64,000 bases of DNA from Marivirga arenosa (GTDB lineage: Bacteria > Bacteroidota > Bacteroidia > Cytophagales > Cyclobacteriaceae), in assembly GCF_030503875.2 (NCBI RefSeq), contig NZ_CP129968.2, positions 2,196,001-2,260,000 of the forward strand, read 5' to 3'. Positions 24,766-33,750 of the stretch are shown here, one piece after another; position 1 is the stretch's first letter, and the number at the start of each line of letters is the position of its first letter. The position numbers and the translations under genes are program-made. The notes under the pieces are model-generated. The model ran no database searches, was not told where the DNA came from, and saw nothing but the letters and a program-made list of their open reading frames with translations.

Positions 24766-25824
24766 ATGTATAAAAACAATATCTACTTAGATAATATAAA
24801 AGAGCAACAAAGTTTATTATACAACTGTATTGGTCTTTTTTTAAAGAAAGGATTGAAAGTTGCTTTACTAGATTTTCCAAATCACAACAATGTAGGCGAT
24901 AATGCAATTTGGCTGGGTGAAAAAGAGGCGTTAAAAAAATTAGGAGTAGAGGTAGTTTATCAATGTGATATTTACACCTATTCTGAAAAAGCCTTACGCA
25001 AGCAGTTAAACAAAGGAGGAATAGTGTTGCTTCATGGTGGTGGAAATTTAGGAAGTGTCTGGCCGGAGCATCAAATGTTTAGGGAGAAAATAATTAAGAC
25101 TTTGCCTGATATGAATATTATTCAATTACCCCAAAGTGTATATTTCGATAATGAAAATGGAAAGCAACAGTTTGGGGAAATTGCACGAGCACACCCAACA
25201 CTCAATATTTTGGTAAGAGATAAGGTAAGCTTTGATATTTTAAATGATTTAAATTTAAAAGTAAAACTCTGTCCCGATATGGCATTTGCTTTAGGCCCCC
25301 TAGCTAGTAGTGGCAAATCAAAGGTAGATGCGGTTTGGTTGGCAAGAACTGACCACGAATCTGCTGGCTACAGCTTAGCAAGGTCAAATTTTAAAATAGA
25401 AAAACTCGATTGGTTAATGGGAGAGCCCGGGCGATATTATTCTAAGTTTAGCCCTAAAGTTACTGTTCGTATAAGAAGGTTAGTTCAAAAAATATTTAGG
25501 AACTCATCATTTACTCGTAATAATTTATGGAAAATTAATGCTAAGGCTTTTGATCTTTTGGCGCAAAGAAGATTAAATCGAGGTATTCGTATTTTAAGTA
25601 GAGGTAAAATGGTAATTACAGATAGATTACATGGACATATCATCTCCACTTTATTGGGGAAACCTCAAATACTATTTGATAATCATTATAAAAAAATAGG
25701 GAATTATAGAGAATGTTTTGAGCATAATCACGAAGCAATTTTTTACGATCTTGATATTAAGGATGATTTAGAAAAGGAAATATCTAATCTTTTGACCAAT
25801 TCCGACCGTATTAATCATGACTAA
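24766..25824 (+). CDS. polysaccharide pyruvyltransferase
   Basis: A 352-residue protein of the PF04230 type. Typical segments: LLDFPNHNNVGDNAIWLGE near the N-terminus, VLLHGGGNLGSVWPEHQ, IIQLPQSVYF, ILVRDKVSFDIL and VITDRLHGHIISTLLGKP. It adds a ketal-linked pyruvate from PEP to a sugar, giving the polymer extra negative charge. It overlaps the next GT4 gene by eight bases. Confidence 0.87.
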   Translation: MYKNNIYLDNIKEQQSLLYNCIGLFLKKGLKVALLDFPNHNNVGDNAIWLGEKEALKKLGVEVVYQCDIYTYSEKALRKQLNKGGIVLLHGGGNLGSVWPEHQMFREKIIKTLPDMNIIQLPQSVYFDNENGKQQFGEIARAHPTLNILVRDKVSFDILNDLNLKVKLCPDMAFALGPLASSGKSKVDAVWLARTDHESAGYSLARSNFKIEKLDWLMGEPGRYYSKFSPKVTVRIRRLVQKIFRNSSFTRNNLWKINAKAFDLLAQRRLNRGIRILSRGKMVITDRLHGHIISTLLGKPQILFDNHYKKIGNYRECFEHNHEAIFYDLDIKDDLEKEISNLLTNSDRINHD

Positions 25825-27046
25825 GATTCAAACAGTCCTTCCATTATTTGTACCCAGTTTTAACAGACTTAAAGCCGATGCCGTTTGGGTAACAATAGCG
25901 AACTGGGCAGAAGGATTTGAAGACAAATATGGAAGCGCTCACGTAATAGCTGGAACTAATAAATATTTATCAAACGAAATTAGAGCAAAATGTTTTTCTA
26001 AAAGCTCAGGGAAACAAACAGAAAAAAAAGTAAGCAGATTTCGTAAATCAATTTTAGCAAAGTTAGCAGAGACATTTATAAAAGATTTACGTTGGTATTA
26101 CGAAGAAATTAAATCTACTGATATTGAATTAGAACAATTCAAAAATGCCCCATTTATTTGGCAGCACCATGATCTCTTTCAAACAAAAGGCTTGAAGATA
26201 GCTAAAAAGTTAGGGAAGCCTTCTGTACTTTTTGTAGATGCACCTTATGTCTGGGAAGCAAAAAAATGGGGGGTGAATCGCCTGGGTTGGGAGTGGTTCT
26301 CAAAGAAATGGGGTGACGCTAAGCCATTAAATATGGCCGATTTGGTGCTGGTTGTAAGTGAAGAAGTAAAACAAGCGGTAATAGATTTAGGTGTAAATGA
26401 AAATAAAATTTTAATTACACCTTGTACAGTTTCTACCAAAAGGTTTAATGTAAATGATGCTACAGAGTTAAGAAAGTCCTTAGATTTAGAAAATGAATTC
26501 GTAATAGGATGGGTTGGAAGTTTTCGTAAATTTCATAGTTTGAATTTATTGCTTGATGCATTTCAACAAATATCTTCTTCTATTTCGAACGCTAAGTTAT
26601 TATTAGTTGGAGATGGTCCTGAACGGTATAGATTGGCTGAAAGAGTGGAAGAGTTAGGTTTAATAAAACGAGTTATATTTACTGGAAATGTACCTCATAA
26701 TGAAGTGAATGCTTATATAGGCAGTTTTGATATTGCCATTTTACCCTCTGAATCTTATTCAGGATTTCATTATTCACCCTTAAAACTCCGTGAATTTTTT
26801 GCGGCTGGTGTACCTGTAGTTGCTTCGGCTGTTGGTGATGTTAAGAATGTAATAGAGCAAAGTGATGGTGGATGGTTAGTACCACCTTCGTCTAAAGATG
26901 AAATAGCCAATATGATTCAAAAGATTGAATCCAATCGTAAAGAATTGCAAGCAGCTTCATTGAATGCAAAAAAATACGCTGCTAACGAAATGGGAATCTC
27001 CAAGCAAATTCAAATGATTGAGGACTATTTTGGGATAAGTTCATAA
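25817..27046 (+). CDS. GT4 glycosyltransferase
   Basis: A 409-residue GT-B enzyme. The C-terminal donor domain has VIGWVGSFRKFHSLNLLLDAF, LLVGDGPERYRL, VIFTGNVPHNEV and YSPLKLREFFAAGVPVVAS. The first Glu of the EX7E motif is absent, as in the GT4 branch with the PLK signature. The N-terminal acceptor domain holds IWQHHDLFQTKG. The 66 bases after it separate it from the next GT4. Confidence 0.87.
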   Translation: MTKIQTVLPLFVPSFNRLKADAVWVTIANWAEGFEDKYGSAHVIAGTNKYLSNEIRAKCFSKSSGKQTEKKVSRFRKSILAKLAETFIKDLRWYYEEIKSTDIELEQFKNAPFIWQHHDLFQTKGLKIAKKLGKPSVLFVDAPYVWEAKKWGVNRLGWEWFSKKWGDAKPLNMADLVLVVSEEVKQAVIDLGVNENKILITPCTVSTKRFNVNDATELRKSLDLENEFVIGWVGSFRKFHSLNLLLDAFQQISSSISNAKLLLVGDGPERYRLAERVEELGLIKRVIFTGNVPHNEVNAYIGSFDIAILPSESYSGFHYSPLKLREFFAAGVPVVASAVGDVKNVIEQSDGGWLVPPSSKDEIANMIQKIESNRKELQAASLNAKKYAANEMGISKQIQMIEDYFGISS

Positions 27047-27112
27047 TATTTCTCAAATCTAAAACCAACCTAGTATTATAAATTAGCTGAATTTTTTTTT
27101 AAAAATATTTAC

Positions 27113-28195
27113 TTGAAAATACTTCAAATCATACAAAAACCTCAGTTAAGAGGAGCTGAAATTTTTGCTTGCCAATTATCAGTGGAGTTAAAAGGTCTAG
27201 AGCATGCCGTTAATGTCCTATATCTCTTTGGAAATGAGAATCAAAAGTTAGAATATAATTTAAATTTCCAAGCACTCTTAGCTACTCAGAGCAAAAGATT
27301 TTGGGATTTTAAAGCCTATAAAAAGCTTGCCCATATAGTTGAAAAAGGGAATTATGATATAGTGCAGGCTAATGCAGGAGATACTCTGAAATATGCTGCT
27401 ATTTCTAAACGCCTTTATAATTGGAAAGCTCAATTGGTGTTTAGAAATGCTAATAAAATGTCTGCTTTTATTCAGTCTAAACCTCATTTATGGTTGAATC
27501 AATTCTTCTTGAGCCAAATGGATTATGCTATTTCCGTTAGTGAAAATTGCAGACAGGATTTAATACAAATATATCCTAAAGCTAAAGATATTTCTTTAAC
27601 GGGCACTATAGGTACTTTTAACTTTGATCATCTTAACGCAATAAAAAGGTCTTCTGAAAATAAAGTTTGGATCAATGTAGGTTCATTTGTTAAAGAAAAG
27701 AATCATGGATTTCTTTTAGAAATTTTTGCTGAATATTTAAAAGATAATCAAGAAAATGAATTGTGGTTGATAGGGGACGGGAAGCTAAGAACAGAATTAG
27801 AGGAACAAGCCAAAAATCTAGGAATACAGCAAAATGTTAAATTCCTAGGCTATCAAAATAATGCAGTAGAATATATCAAAGCCGCTGATATTATGGTGAT
27901 GCCTTCCAAAATTGAAGGTTTGCCAGGGGTAATTTTGGAAGCATTGTCTTGTGGTGTTCCAGTAATAGCATCGAATGTAGGTGGAATACCTGAAGTAGTG
28001 CATAATGAACAAAATGGGTATGTAATCGAAGAGTTCGATAAACCGAGCTATATCTCCAAAATTAAGAAAGTATTGAATGACCAAAAACTAACAGAAAAAA
28101 TGAGCCAAAATGCCCGAAAACTCATCCAAGAAGAATTCCTCATGCCAAAAATAGCGAAACGCTTCGAATCGATCTACAAAGAAATAATAGCCTAA
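27113..28195 (+). CDS. GT4 glycosyltransferase
   Basis: A 360-residue GT-B enzyme starting at TTG (MKILQIIQKPQLRGAEIFA, the classical GT4 opening with the RGAE loop). The donor domain has WINVGSFVKEKNH, LIGDGKLRTELEE and the EX7E motif in KIEGLPGVILEALSCGVPVIAS. The stop codon TAA is exactly the loop of a TAGCC-TAA-GGCTA hairpin that begins a repeat element, so the last codons are part of the repeat. Confidence 0.88.
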   Translation: MKILQIIQKPQLRGAEIFACQLSVELKGLEHAVNVLYLFGNENQKLEYNLNFQALLATQSKRFWDFKAYKKLAHIVEKGNYDIVQANAGDTLKYAAISKRLYNWKAQLVFRNANKMSAFIQSKPHLWLNQFFLSQMDYAISVSENCRQDLIQIYPKAKDISLTGTIGTFNFDHLNAIKRSSENKVWINVGSFVKEKNHGFLLEIFAEYLKDNQENELWLIGDGKLRTELEEQAKNLGIQQNVKFLGYQNNAVEYIKAADIMVMPSKIEGLPGVILEALSCGVPVIASNVGGIPEVVHNEQNGYVIEEFDKPSYISKIKKVLNDQKLTEKMSQNARKLIQEEFLMPKIAKRFESIYKEIIA

Positions 28196-28233
28196 GGCTA
28201 TATTTGAACCACAAAGCCACGAAGACACAAAGG
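28188..28233 (+). repeat. hairpin plus ACCACAAAG element, copy 1
   Basis: The hairpin TAGCC-TAA-GGCTA (28188-28200) is followed by ATTTGAACCACAAAG and a GACACAAAGG end (to 28233). It faces copy 2 about 170 bases downstream. Confidence 0.85.
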
Positions 28234-28372
28234 ATTTTAAATTAGCAATTACGAATTTTTTAATTACGAATTGATAAAAATATCAGTCCCAATTTAACAT
28301 ACCAAACGGACAATTGGTAAGAAAGAAGCAGTCTAACTCCGCCAAGATTCTATTGATACCTTGATTCTGAGG

Positions 28373-28406
28373 CTAATTCACCCTTTGGGGGTTAGGAGGC
28401 TTTTTT
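28373..28406 (+). terminator. possible terminator of the upstream GT4 operon
   Basis: An imperfect stem (CTAA...TTAG around CCC-TTT-GGG) ends in GGC and six T residues. It lies between two facing repeat elements. Confidence 0.35.
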
Positions 28407-28442
28407 CTTTGTGTCTTTGTGGTTAGTCCACGGCTTTAGCCG
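28407..28442 (-). repeat. hairpin plus ACCACAAAG element, copy 2
   Basis: On the minus strand a CGGCT-AA-AGCCG hairpin (28431-28442) precedes CTAACCACAAAGACACAAAG. The stop codon and last residues of the Wzy-like gene lie inside it. Confidence 0.85.
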
Positions 28443-29709
28443 GCTCAGCAGCAGCCTTTCTCTTAGCCGCCTTAACCCTCCTTTTAAACGCTTCTTTCTT
28501 TTTATCATCATACATCTGAATGATCACGAAAAGGAATAATATCATCACCTGACTTTTCTGCCTGATCGCAATCCCTAAATTACCAGATATCTGCGCCAAA
28601 GCTATAGACACTGTTATAAAACTAAAGAAAGCAGTTTTCACAGCAAAATCCCCCTTAATAATATAAGCTATGCCACCTTTAAAAATAAAAGTCAAAGTAA
28701 TGGCTAATAAAAATACATTTTCAAAAGAAACAATAATTCCTAGCATCCCTGGAGCATCAAAGAACAGTGGCCTAAATAGAAAGGTAAAAACTTGAACGGG
28801 GATGCTCATATTGCTAATATCGATTCCTGAAGTTGCATAGGATAATTTTGCAGCTCTATTATCCATATTTAACCCTTCTTCAAATAAGGTATCAGTTTCT
28901 AGGCCTACCAGATTTAAAACATCTTGATAAATGAAACCTAAAGCTATTGATGCCACAGTAATCATTATAATCTTTAGTCCCCAGCCCAGACCTTTACTAC
29001 TAAATGTAAAGCCTATTAGTGATGATGCTAAAATAACCATAAGTATATGGGGTCGTATATGATATGTGATTAATACTCCAAGCAATAAAGCAATATATCT
29101 TTTGGGAATATTATTTAATCCATAAAACAATAAACCTATTCCTAAGAATATAAATGAGCCCTTTCCAAATGAACCTGACCAAAAATGTAAGTTTGGCAAT
29201 AGAAAAAAGAGATGCAAAAGATCAAACCTGAAAAAAGTATTTTTAAAAATTAGCCGCTCTCTGAAAAAATTATAAAAAAAGATGAAACCTAAAAAGCCTA
29301 GAAAGGCAAATAAAGCCATCATAGCTTCATAGGTGAAGGATAAATAATGTACAAACGGAAAACCATACCACTCTATAAAGGTAGTAGATACTCCATAAAA
29401 ATCCGACCATTCAGGTCCTCTATGAAAGTTAAGTATTTTTAGATAATATTGTTTAGAGTCTGATGGGTTGAAAAGGGCGTATGTGTAATATACAGATGAT
29501 AAAAACAGATGATACCAAAAAAGCTGCTTGAGAAACTTATTGTCTTTAGCGCTGTGGTTTGGGAGGCCAAATTTATTGCGGCTCTTACGAACTGGCATCA
29601 GTCGGTCTATCACCTGCATGGAAATGAAGTAGGAGAGGATAATGATGAAGATGCCGTAGATCATTTTGTAAAAATACTTTCTAATTAAATAGTCAGCAAA
29701 GCTTTGCAT
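28423..29709 (-). CDS. wzy: Wzy-like oligosaccharide repeat-unit polymerase
   Basis: A 428-residue membrane protein with about 10-11 hydrophobic helices. Polymerase-like features are SDFYGVSTTFIEWYG in the first large loop, LPNLHFWSGSFGKGS, then YHIRPHILM, all typical of the EpsG/Wzy-type family in Bacteroidota. It would join lipid-linked repeat units in the periplasm. The tail is Ala/Lys-rich (AAAEPAKAVD) and its last part is encoded by a repeat element. It is the only gene of the locus on the minus strand, with repeats on both sides, so it may have been inserted or inverted. Confidence 0.75.
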   Translation of the reverse strand: MQSFADYLIRKYFYKMIYGIFIIILSYFISMQVIDRLMPVRKSRNKFGLPNHSAKDNKFLKQLFWYHLFLSSVYYTYALFNPSDSKQYYLKILNFHRGPEWSDFYGVSTTFIEWYGFPFVHYLSFTYEAMMALFAFLGFLGFIFFYNFFRERLIFKNTFFRFDLLHLFFLLPNLHFWSGSFGKGSFIFLGIGLLFYGLNNIPKRYIALLLGVLITYHIRPHILMVILASSLIGFTFSSKGLGWGLKIIMITVASIALGFIYQDVLNLVGLETDTLFEEGLNMDNRAAKLSYATSGIDISNMSIPVQVFTFLFRPLFFDAPGMLGIIVSFENVFLLAITLTFIFKGGIAYIIKGDFAVKTAFFSFITVSIALAQISGNLGIAIRQKSQVMILFLFVIIQMYDDKKKEAFKRRVKAAKRKAAAEPAKAVD

Positions 29710-29765
29710 AATTAATTCAAGACTATGCTTTTCTTACAACGGAAAGAGACTGTATTTTTAACTAA

Positions 29766-29785
29766 TAATTACGAATTAGTAATTA
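29766..29785. repeat. AATTACGAATTAGTAATT element, copy 2
   Basis: The same palindrome-like sequence as near 6.85 kb, in the gap between the divergent Wzy and GT4 genes. Confidence 0.65.
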
Positions 29786-29855
29786 ATTAATAAATCACAT
29801 AATTATAACATCCATCCTTAATTCTCTTCCGATTCTCAGAACAGGTAGATTGGTA

Positions 29856-29907
29856 AACTTTTGTTTTCTTATGCATCTTTTGTGGTTAAAAAAATTATAG
29901 CTTTGCT
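29856..29907 (-). repeat. hairpin plus ACCACAAAA element, degenerate copy
   Basis: On the minus strand AGC-AAA-GCT (29899-29907) precedes TTAACCACAAAAGA. The stretch AAACTTTTGTTTTCTT on the plus strand is shared with the copy at 32.5 kb, so the two form a subfamily. Confidence 0.6.
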
Positions 29908-29941
29908 TTCGAATTAGAAAATAACCTGCACACTTGCCAAC

Positions 29942-31174
29942 ATGACAACCAGCAAACCTAAAACAAAAGTCCTTCACATCATTAAATCCCTTGGCCGTGG
30001 TGGAGCAGAAATGCTATTGCCGGAAACGCTAAAATTGCATGACCAAAGCCAATTTGAATTTCATTATATCTACTTTCTTCCCTGGAAAGATCAGATGGTT
30101 GAGGCTTTAGAAAGTGCTGGAGGTGCAGTTACTTGTTTACCCTCCAAAAATAATATACAGTTGATGCGGCAGATCGATAAAGTCGACCACTATATCAAAA
30201 AGCATGAAATTAATTTGGTGCATGCTCATTTGCCATGGGCTGGCTTTTTAGCACGCTTTTTGCATAAAAGCAATCCAGTACCTTTGATTTATACCGAACA
30301 TAATAAGCAGGAACGCTATCATAAAGTGACCTTCTGGCTGAATAAATTTACTTTCAACTGGCAATCGAAAGCGATAGCGGTAAGCGCTGATGTGCATACT
30401 TCTATTCAGCAAAATATAAAGCCCAAGGTGCCAGTACAAACGGTTCTAAATGGCGTCAATACCGATTTCTATCAACGACAGACTTTGGATGAGACGGCTG
30501 AGGCAGTAGAAGCGCTAGCGGATGAATCTAGCGAGATCACTTTTCGTGCAAATGAGACGGAAGCAGCCGAATTACCTTTTAATAATGGGAAAGAGGTATT
30601 GCAAGAGCTCATCAGACAAAAGAGAGATAATCATGAGCTTCAGGTAGTGGGCACCATTGCTGTTTTCCGTTTTCAAAAACGTCTGGTGGAATGGATGAAG
30701 GTATTTCATACGGCTGCCAAAGAAAATCCGAATTTAAGAGGAGTGATAGTGGGGAACGGTCCCTTTGCAGCGCAATTATTGCAATTACGCACTGAGTTAG
30801 GCTTAGAAAAGCAGTTATTTTTACCTGGCCTACAGACCAATACCAAAGATTGGTTTTCCATGATGGACATCTTTATGATGAGCTCTGAATTTGAAGGCTT
30901 ACCCATAGCACTACTGGAGGCCATGAGCATGGAATGTGCGATTTTGTCTACTGATGCGGGTGGAGTAAAAGAGGTGATTCAGGAGGGTAAATGTGGTTTG
31001 TTGGTAGCTGTAGAGGAGTGGGAAAGCTTAGCTGAGAAATTGGAGCATTTAAGAGATAAGGAATTGCGAGCCAAATTAGCAAAAGGAGCTAGAAAGAGAG
31101 TGGAAGAGGCTTTTAGTTTGAAACGGATGGTGAGGGAACTTGAAGTACTTTACACCGATACTATCACTAAATAA
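29942..31174 (+). CDS. GT4 glycosyltransferase with an unusual inter-domain insert
   Basis: A 410-residue GT-B enzyme. The N-terminal domain opens KVLHIIKSLGRGGAEMLL and has LVHAHLPWAGFLAR. The donor domain has VGTIAVFRFQKRL, GVIVGNGPF and the EX7E motif in FEGLPIALLEAMS. Residues about 177-225 between the two domains form an acidic, Ala/Glu-rich insert (ETAEAVEALADESSE) not expected in this family. It is separated from its neighbours by repeat-bearing gaps. Confidence 0.86.
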   Translation: MTTSKPKTKVLHIIKSLGRGGAEMLLPETLKLHDQSQFEFHYIYFLPWKDQMVEALESAGGAVTCLPSKNNIQLMRQIDKVDHYIKKHEINLVHAHLPWAGFLARFLHKSNPVPLIYTEHNKQERYHKVTFWLNKFTFNWQSKAIAVSADVHTSIQQNIKPKVPVQTVLNGVNTDFYQRQTLDETAEAVEALADESSEITFRANETEAAELPFNNGKEVLQELIRQKRDNHELQVVGTIAVFRFQKRLVEWMKVFHTAAKENPNLRGVIVGNGPFAAQLLQLRTELGLEKQLFLPGLQTNTKDWFSMMDIFMMSSEFEGLPIALLEAMSMECAILSTDAGGVKEVIQEGKCGLLVAVEEWESLAEKLEHLRDKELRAKLAKGARKRVEEAFSLKRMVRELEVLYTDTITK

Positions 31175-31220
31175 ATGATGTGTTTTCATTATTTTTAGAC
31201 TTAATTAAATTATTAATTAA

Positions 31221-31240
31221 TAATTACGAATTAGTAATTA
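31221..31240. repeat. AATTACGAATTAGTAATT element, copy 3
   Basis: Identical to copy 2 over 20 bases. It ends three bases before the GNAT start codon, so it forms the 5' leader of that mRNA. Confidence 0.65.
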
Positions 31241-31243
31241 AAG

Positions 31244-32191
31244 ATGAACATAAGACCTGCAAGTACTTCAGACATACCCAATATCATCAAGCTTCTAAAA
31301 GCCAGCTTGGGCGAATCACTTATGCCTAAGTCGGAAGCTTATTGGCAATGGAAGCATATTAATAATCCGTTTGGAGCATCACCAGTTTGGGTAGCAGAGG
31401 AAGCGGGAGAACTGATTGGAGTGCGGGCTTTTATGCAATGGAATTGGGAAAAGGAGGCTAAGATATACAGAGCTATAAGAGCGGTTGATACTGCTACCGA
31501 TCCTAACCATCAGGGGAAAGGAATTTTCAAGAAGTTGACCTTAGGTTTATTAGAACAATGTGAAGCTGAAGGAATCCATTTAGTATATAATACTCCCAAT
31601 AATCAATCTAAGCCTGGCTATTTAAAAATGGGCTGGGAGGAAGTCGGAAAATTACCAATTCAAATTAGTATAAAGAAACCGATTCGTATTGCCATTGCTA
31701 AACTAAAAGGCGATCAAAAAACGGAATTTTTAGAATTGCCGAATCCTCAAGATTACAATTTGGAAAAAGCTCTAATTGATTTTAATTTCAAATTTGAACC
31801 ATCATCAGAATGGAACTCTAAATACTCATTAGACTACTTAAAATGGCGCTATCAGCAGATTCCTATTATTCCATATTATGCTCATTTCAATACAAAAGCC
31901 TGTGTGATTTTTCGTTTAAAAGCTGGAGGTTTAGGAGTAGAGCTAAGAGTTTGTGATGTATTTGGTGACAAGCATTCTGTGGAACAATTACTGGATGAAA
32001 TCTACTATCAAAACGATTTTGATTATATGAGCATTAGTGGCTTTGAGTCTGTGAAGCTTCCTGGGATTTTGAAGCAAAACAAAAACCTAGGGCCTGATGT
32101 GACAATAAGAACGCTAGCGGAAAAGGATCTGGATGAGTTCCGAAATTTTAAAAATTGGTATCCTACTTTGGGTGACTTGGAGGTCTTTTGA
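31244..32191 (+). CDS. GNAT-family acetyltransferase
   Basis: A 315-residue GNAT. The acetyl-CoA site is DPNHQGKGIFKKLTLGLLEQ, followed by YNTPNNQSKPGYLKMGW. A second half contains LDYLKWRYQQIP and the end GDLEVF. It is a paralogue of the GNAT at 9.6 kb. It probably acylates a sugar or amino-sugar of the polymer. The repeat hairpin CAGCC-GAA-GGCTG begins directly after its stop codon. Confidence 0.7.
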   Translation: MNIRPASTSDIPNIIKLLKASLGESLMPKSEAYWQWKHINNPFGASPVWVAEEAGELIGVRAFMQWNWEKEAKIYRAIRAVDTATDPNHQGKGIFKKLTLGLLEQCEAEGIHLVYNTPNNQSKPGYLKMGWEEVGKLPIQISIKKPIRIAIAKLKGDQKTEFLELPNPQDYNLEKALIDFNFKFEPSSEWNSKYSLDYLKWRYQQIPIIPYYAHFNTKACVIFRLKAGGLGVELRVCDVFGDKHSVEQLLDEIYYQNDFDYMSISGFESVKLPGILKQNKNLGPDVTIRTLAEKDLDEFRNFKNWYPTLGDLEVF

Positions 32192-32260
32192 CAGCCGAAG
32201 GCTGCAGGGTAACCACAAAGACACAGCCTGTCCCGCATTTATCGGGAAAGGCACAAAGAA
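32192..32260 (+). repeat. hairpin plus ACCACAAAG element, copy 3, with nested insert
   Basis: The hairpin CAGCC-GAA-GGCTG (32192-32204) is followed by AACCACAAAGACACAG, then the insert CCTGTCCCG-CATTTAT-CGGGAAAG, then GCACAAAG. Bases 32210-32250 are repeated perfectly in inverted orientation at 33759-33799. The whole gap to the deacetylase (about 420 bases) holds only such repeats and short AT-rich sequence. Confidence 0.88.
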
Positions 32261-32451
32261 AAATAATTAGTAATTAATGATTGGTTATTTAATAATTAAG
32301 CTCGAATCTCATGCCATCTCCATACTTCATGTTAAATTTATTTATATGGAATCTAATAATTAATTTCACAAATATTTATTATTTAGTATTGAATATCAGA
32401 GAGATACAAGTTTTACTCGTGTAATAGCTTAATAGCTCTGTTTAAATATAG

Positions 32452-32512
32452 TTTTCTTTGTGAAAACCTTAGTGTCTTTGTGCCTTTGTGGTTCAGGTTT
32501 CAGCTTTAGCTG
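32452..32512 (-). repeat. hairpin plus ACCACAAAG element, copy 4
   Basis: On the minus strand CAGCT-AA-AGCTG (32501-32512) precedes TGAACCACAAAGGCACAAAG. Bases 32472-32495 are a perfect inverted copy of 33621-33644 at the end of the deacetylase gene. Confidence 0.85.
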
Positions 32513-32567
32513 ATAAACTTTTGTTTTCTTTTGACTCTTTTGTGGTTGAAAGAATCAGCTTTAGCTG
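32513..32567 (-). repeat. hairpin plus ACCACAAAA element, copy 5
   Basis: On the minus strand CAGCT-AA-AGCTG (32556-32567) precedes TTCAACCACAAAAGAG. It is the same subfamily as the degenerate copy at 29.9 kb and lies in tandem behind copy 4. Confidence 0.75.
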
Positions 32568-32608
32568 ATAAATATTTATGTAAATTTGTAGTTATAAAAA
32601 CTTAGAAT

Positions 32609-33655
32609 TTGAATTCAATTTTCACCATATCACTTGATTTTGAGCTCCACTGGGGTGGCTTTGAAAAATGGCCTTTGAATGAAGCCAAAAAGCAATACTT
32701 TCTCAACACCCGAAAGCTAATTCCGCAGTTGTTGGATTTATTTGAGCAGCATGAAGTGCATGTGAGCTGGGCTACTGTAGGTTTGTTGATGCATGAAAGT
32801 AAGGATCAATTAAAACAGAATTTTCCTGAACTTAAACCAAGTTATGATCAGAAGCATTTATCAGCTTATCATTTTCTTGAATCTGTTGGTATTGGTGAGA
32901 ACGAACAAGAAGATCCTTACCATTATGCAGATTCACTAATTAAAGATATTATCAGTCGAAGAGGACAGGAATTGGCTTCGCATAGCTTTGCCCACTATTA
33001 TTGTAATGAGAAAGGTCAAACTTTAGCGCAATTTGATGCAGACTGTAAAGCGATTACAAAGGCTTCTGAAAAATACGAGCAAAAGTTAAGATCCCTAGTT
33101 TTTCCACGTAATCAGTTTAATACAGCATATTTAAAAGTCTGCTATGAAAATGGGATAGATATTATACGCTCTAATCCAGTGGATTGGTGGTGGGATATTT
33201 CCGATGGAGCATTAAATGAAAGCAAATGGAAGCGTTTAAACCGTGGCTTAGATGCTTATTTTAATATTGGTGGTAAAACTTCTTACAGCATAGATGCCAT
33301 TCAGCAAAAAGAAGGCGTGTATTTATTACCGGCTAGTCGATTATTAAGACCTTATAATCCTAAGGAGCTATTCTTAAATAAGAAAAAGATCAATCGTATA
33401 AAGAAAGAAATGACGATTGCAGCTCAAAAGGCTGAATTTTATCACTTATGGTGGCATCCTCATAATTTCGGCAATCATTCAGAAGAGAATCTGGATGGAT
33501 TGAGAGAGATATTGACTCATTTCAGCTTTTTGCAGAAGGAGTACGGTATGAAGAGTTTGAATATGGGGGAGATAGCGGAGAAGTTGGAAGATGGAAGTAT
33601 ATTACAGCCCAAGGCTGATTTGAACCACAAAGGCACAAAGACACAAAGGAATTAG
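32609..33655 (+). CDS. polysaccharide deacetylase
   Basis: A 348-residue NodB-type deacetylase with a TTG start (MNSIFTISLDFELHWGG). The catalytic and metal region starts with LDFELHW; the zinc His pair is in ELASHSFAHYYC; FPRNQFN and YHLWWHPHNFG supply the later motifs. It would remove N- or O-acetyl from a sugar. Its last 15 or so residues (PKADLNHKGTKTQRN) are encoded by a hairpin/ACCACAAAG repeat, so the original C-terminus was replaced or extended. The gene lies between two nested sets of inverted repeats. Confidence 0.82.
   Translation: MNSIFTISLDFELHWGGFEKWPLNEAKKQYFLNTRKLIPQLLDLFEQHEVHVSWATVGLLMHESKDQLKQNFPELKPSYDQKHLSAYHFLESVGIGENEQEDPYHYADSLIKDIISRRGQELASHSFAHYYCNEKGQTLAQFDADCKAITKASEKYEQKLRSLVFPRNQFNTAYLKVCYENGIDIIRSNPVDWWWDISDGALNESKWKRLNRGLDAYFNIGGKTSYSIDAIQQKEGVYLLPASRLLRPYNPKELFLNKKKINRIKKEMTIAAQKAEFYHLWWHPHNFGNHSEENLDGLREILTHFSFLQKEYGMKSLNMGEIAEKLEDGSILQPKADLNHKGTKTQRN
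33605..33650 (+). repeat. hairpin plus ACCACAAAG element, copy 6 (inside deacetylase 3' end)
   Basis: The hairpin CAGCC-CAA-GGCTG (33605-33617) is followed by TGAACCACAAAGGCACAAAG and ACACAAAGGA. It is translated in frame as the end of the deacetylase. Confidence 0.88.
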
Positions 33656-33750
33656 ACCAAAATTTGATAAATGTATAGTAATTATAGATTTTGTTAGTCA
33701 ATATTGATTTTCACTGGAAATCATATAACAAGATCTATTCATTTCAAACC

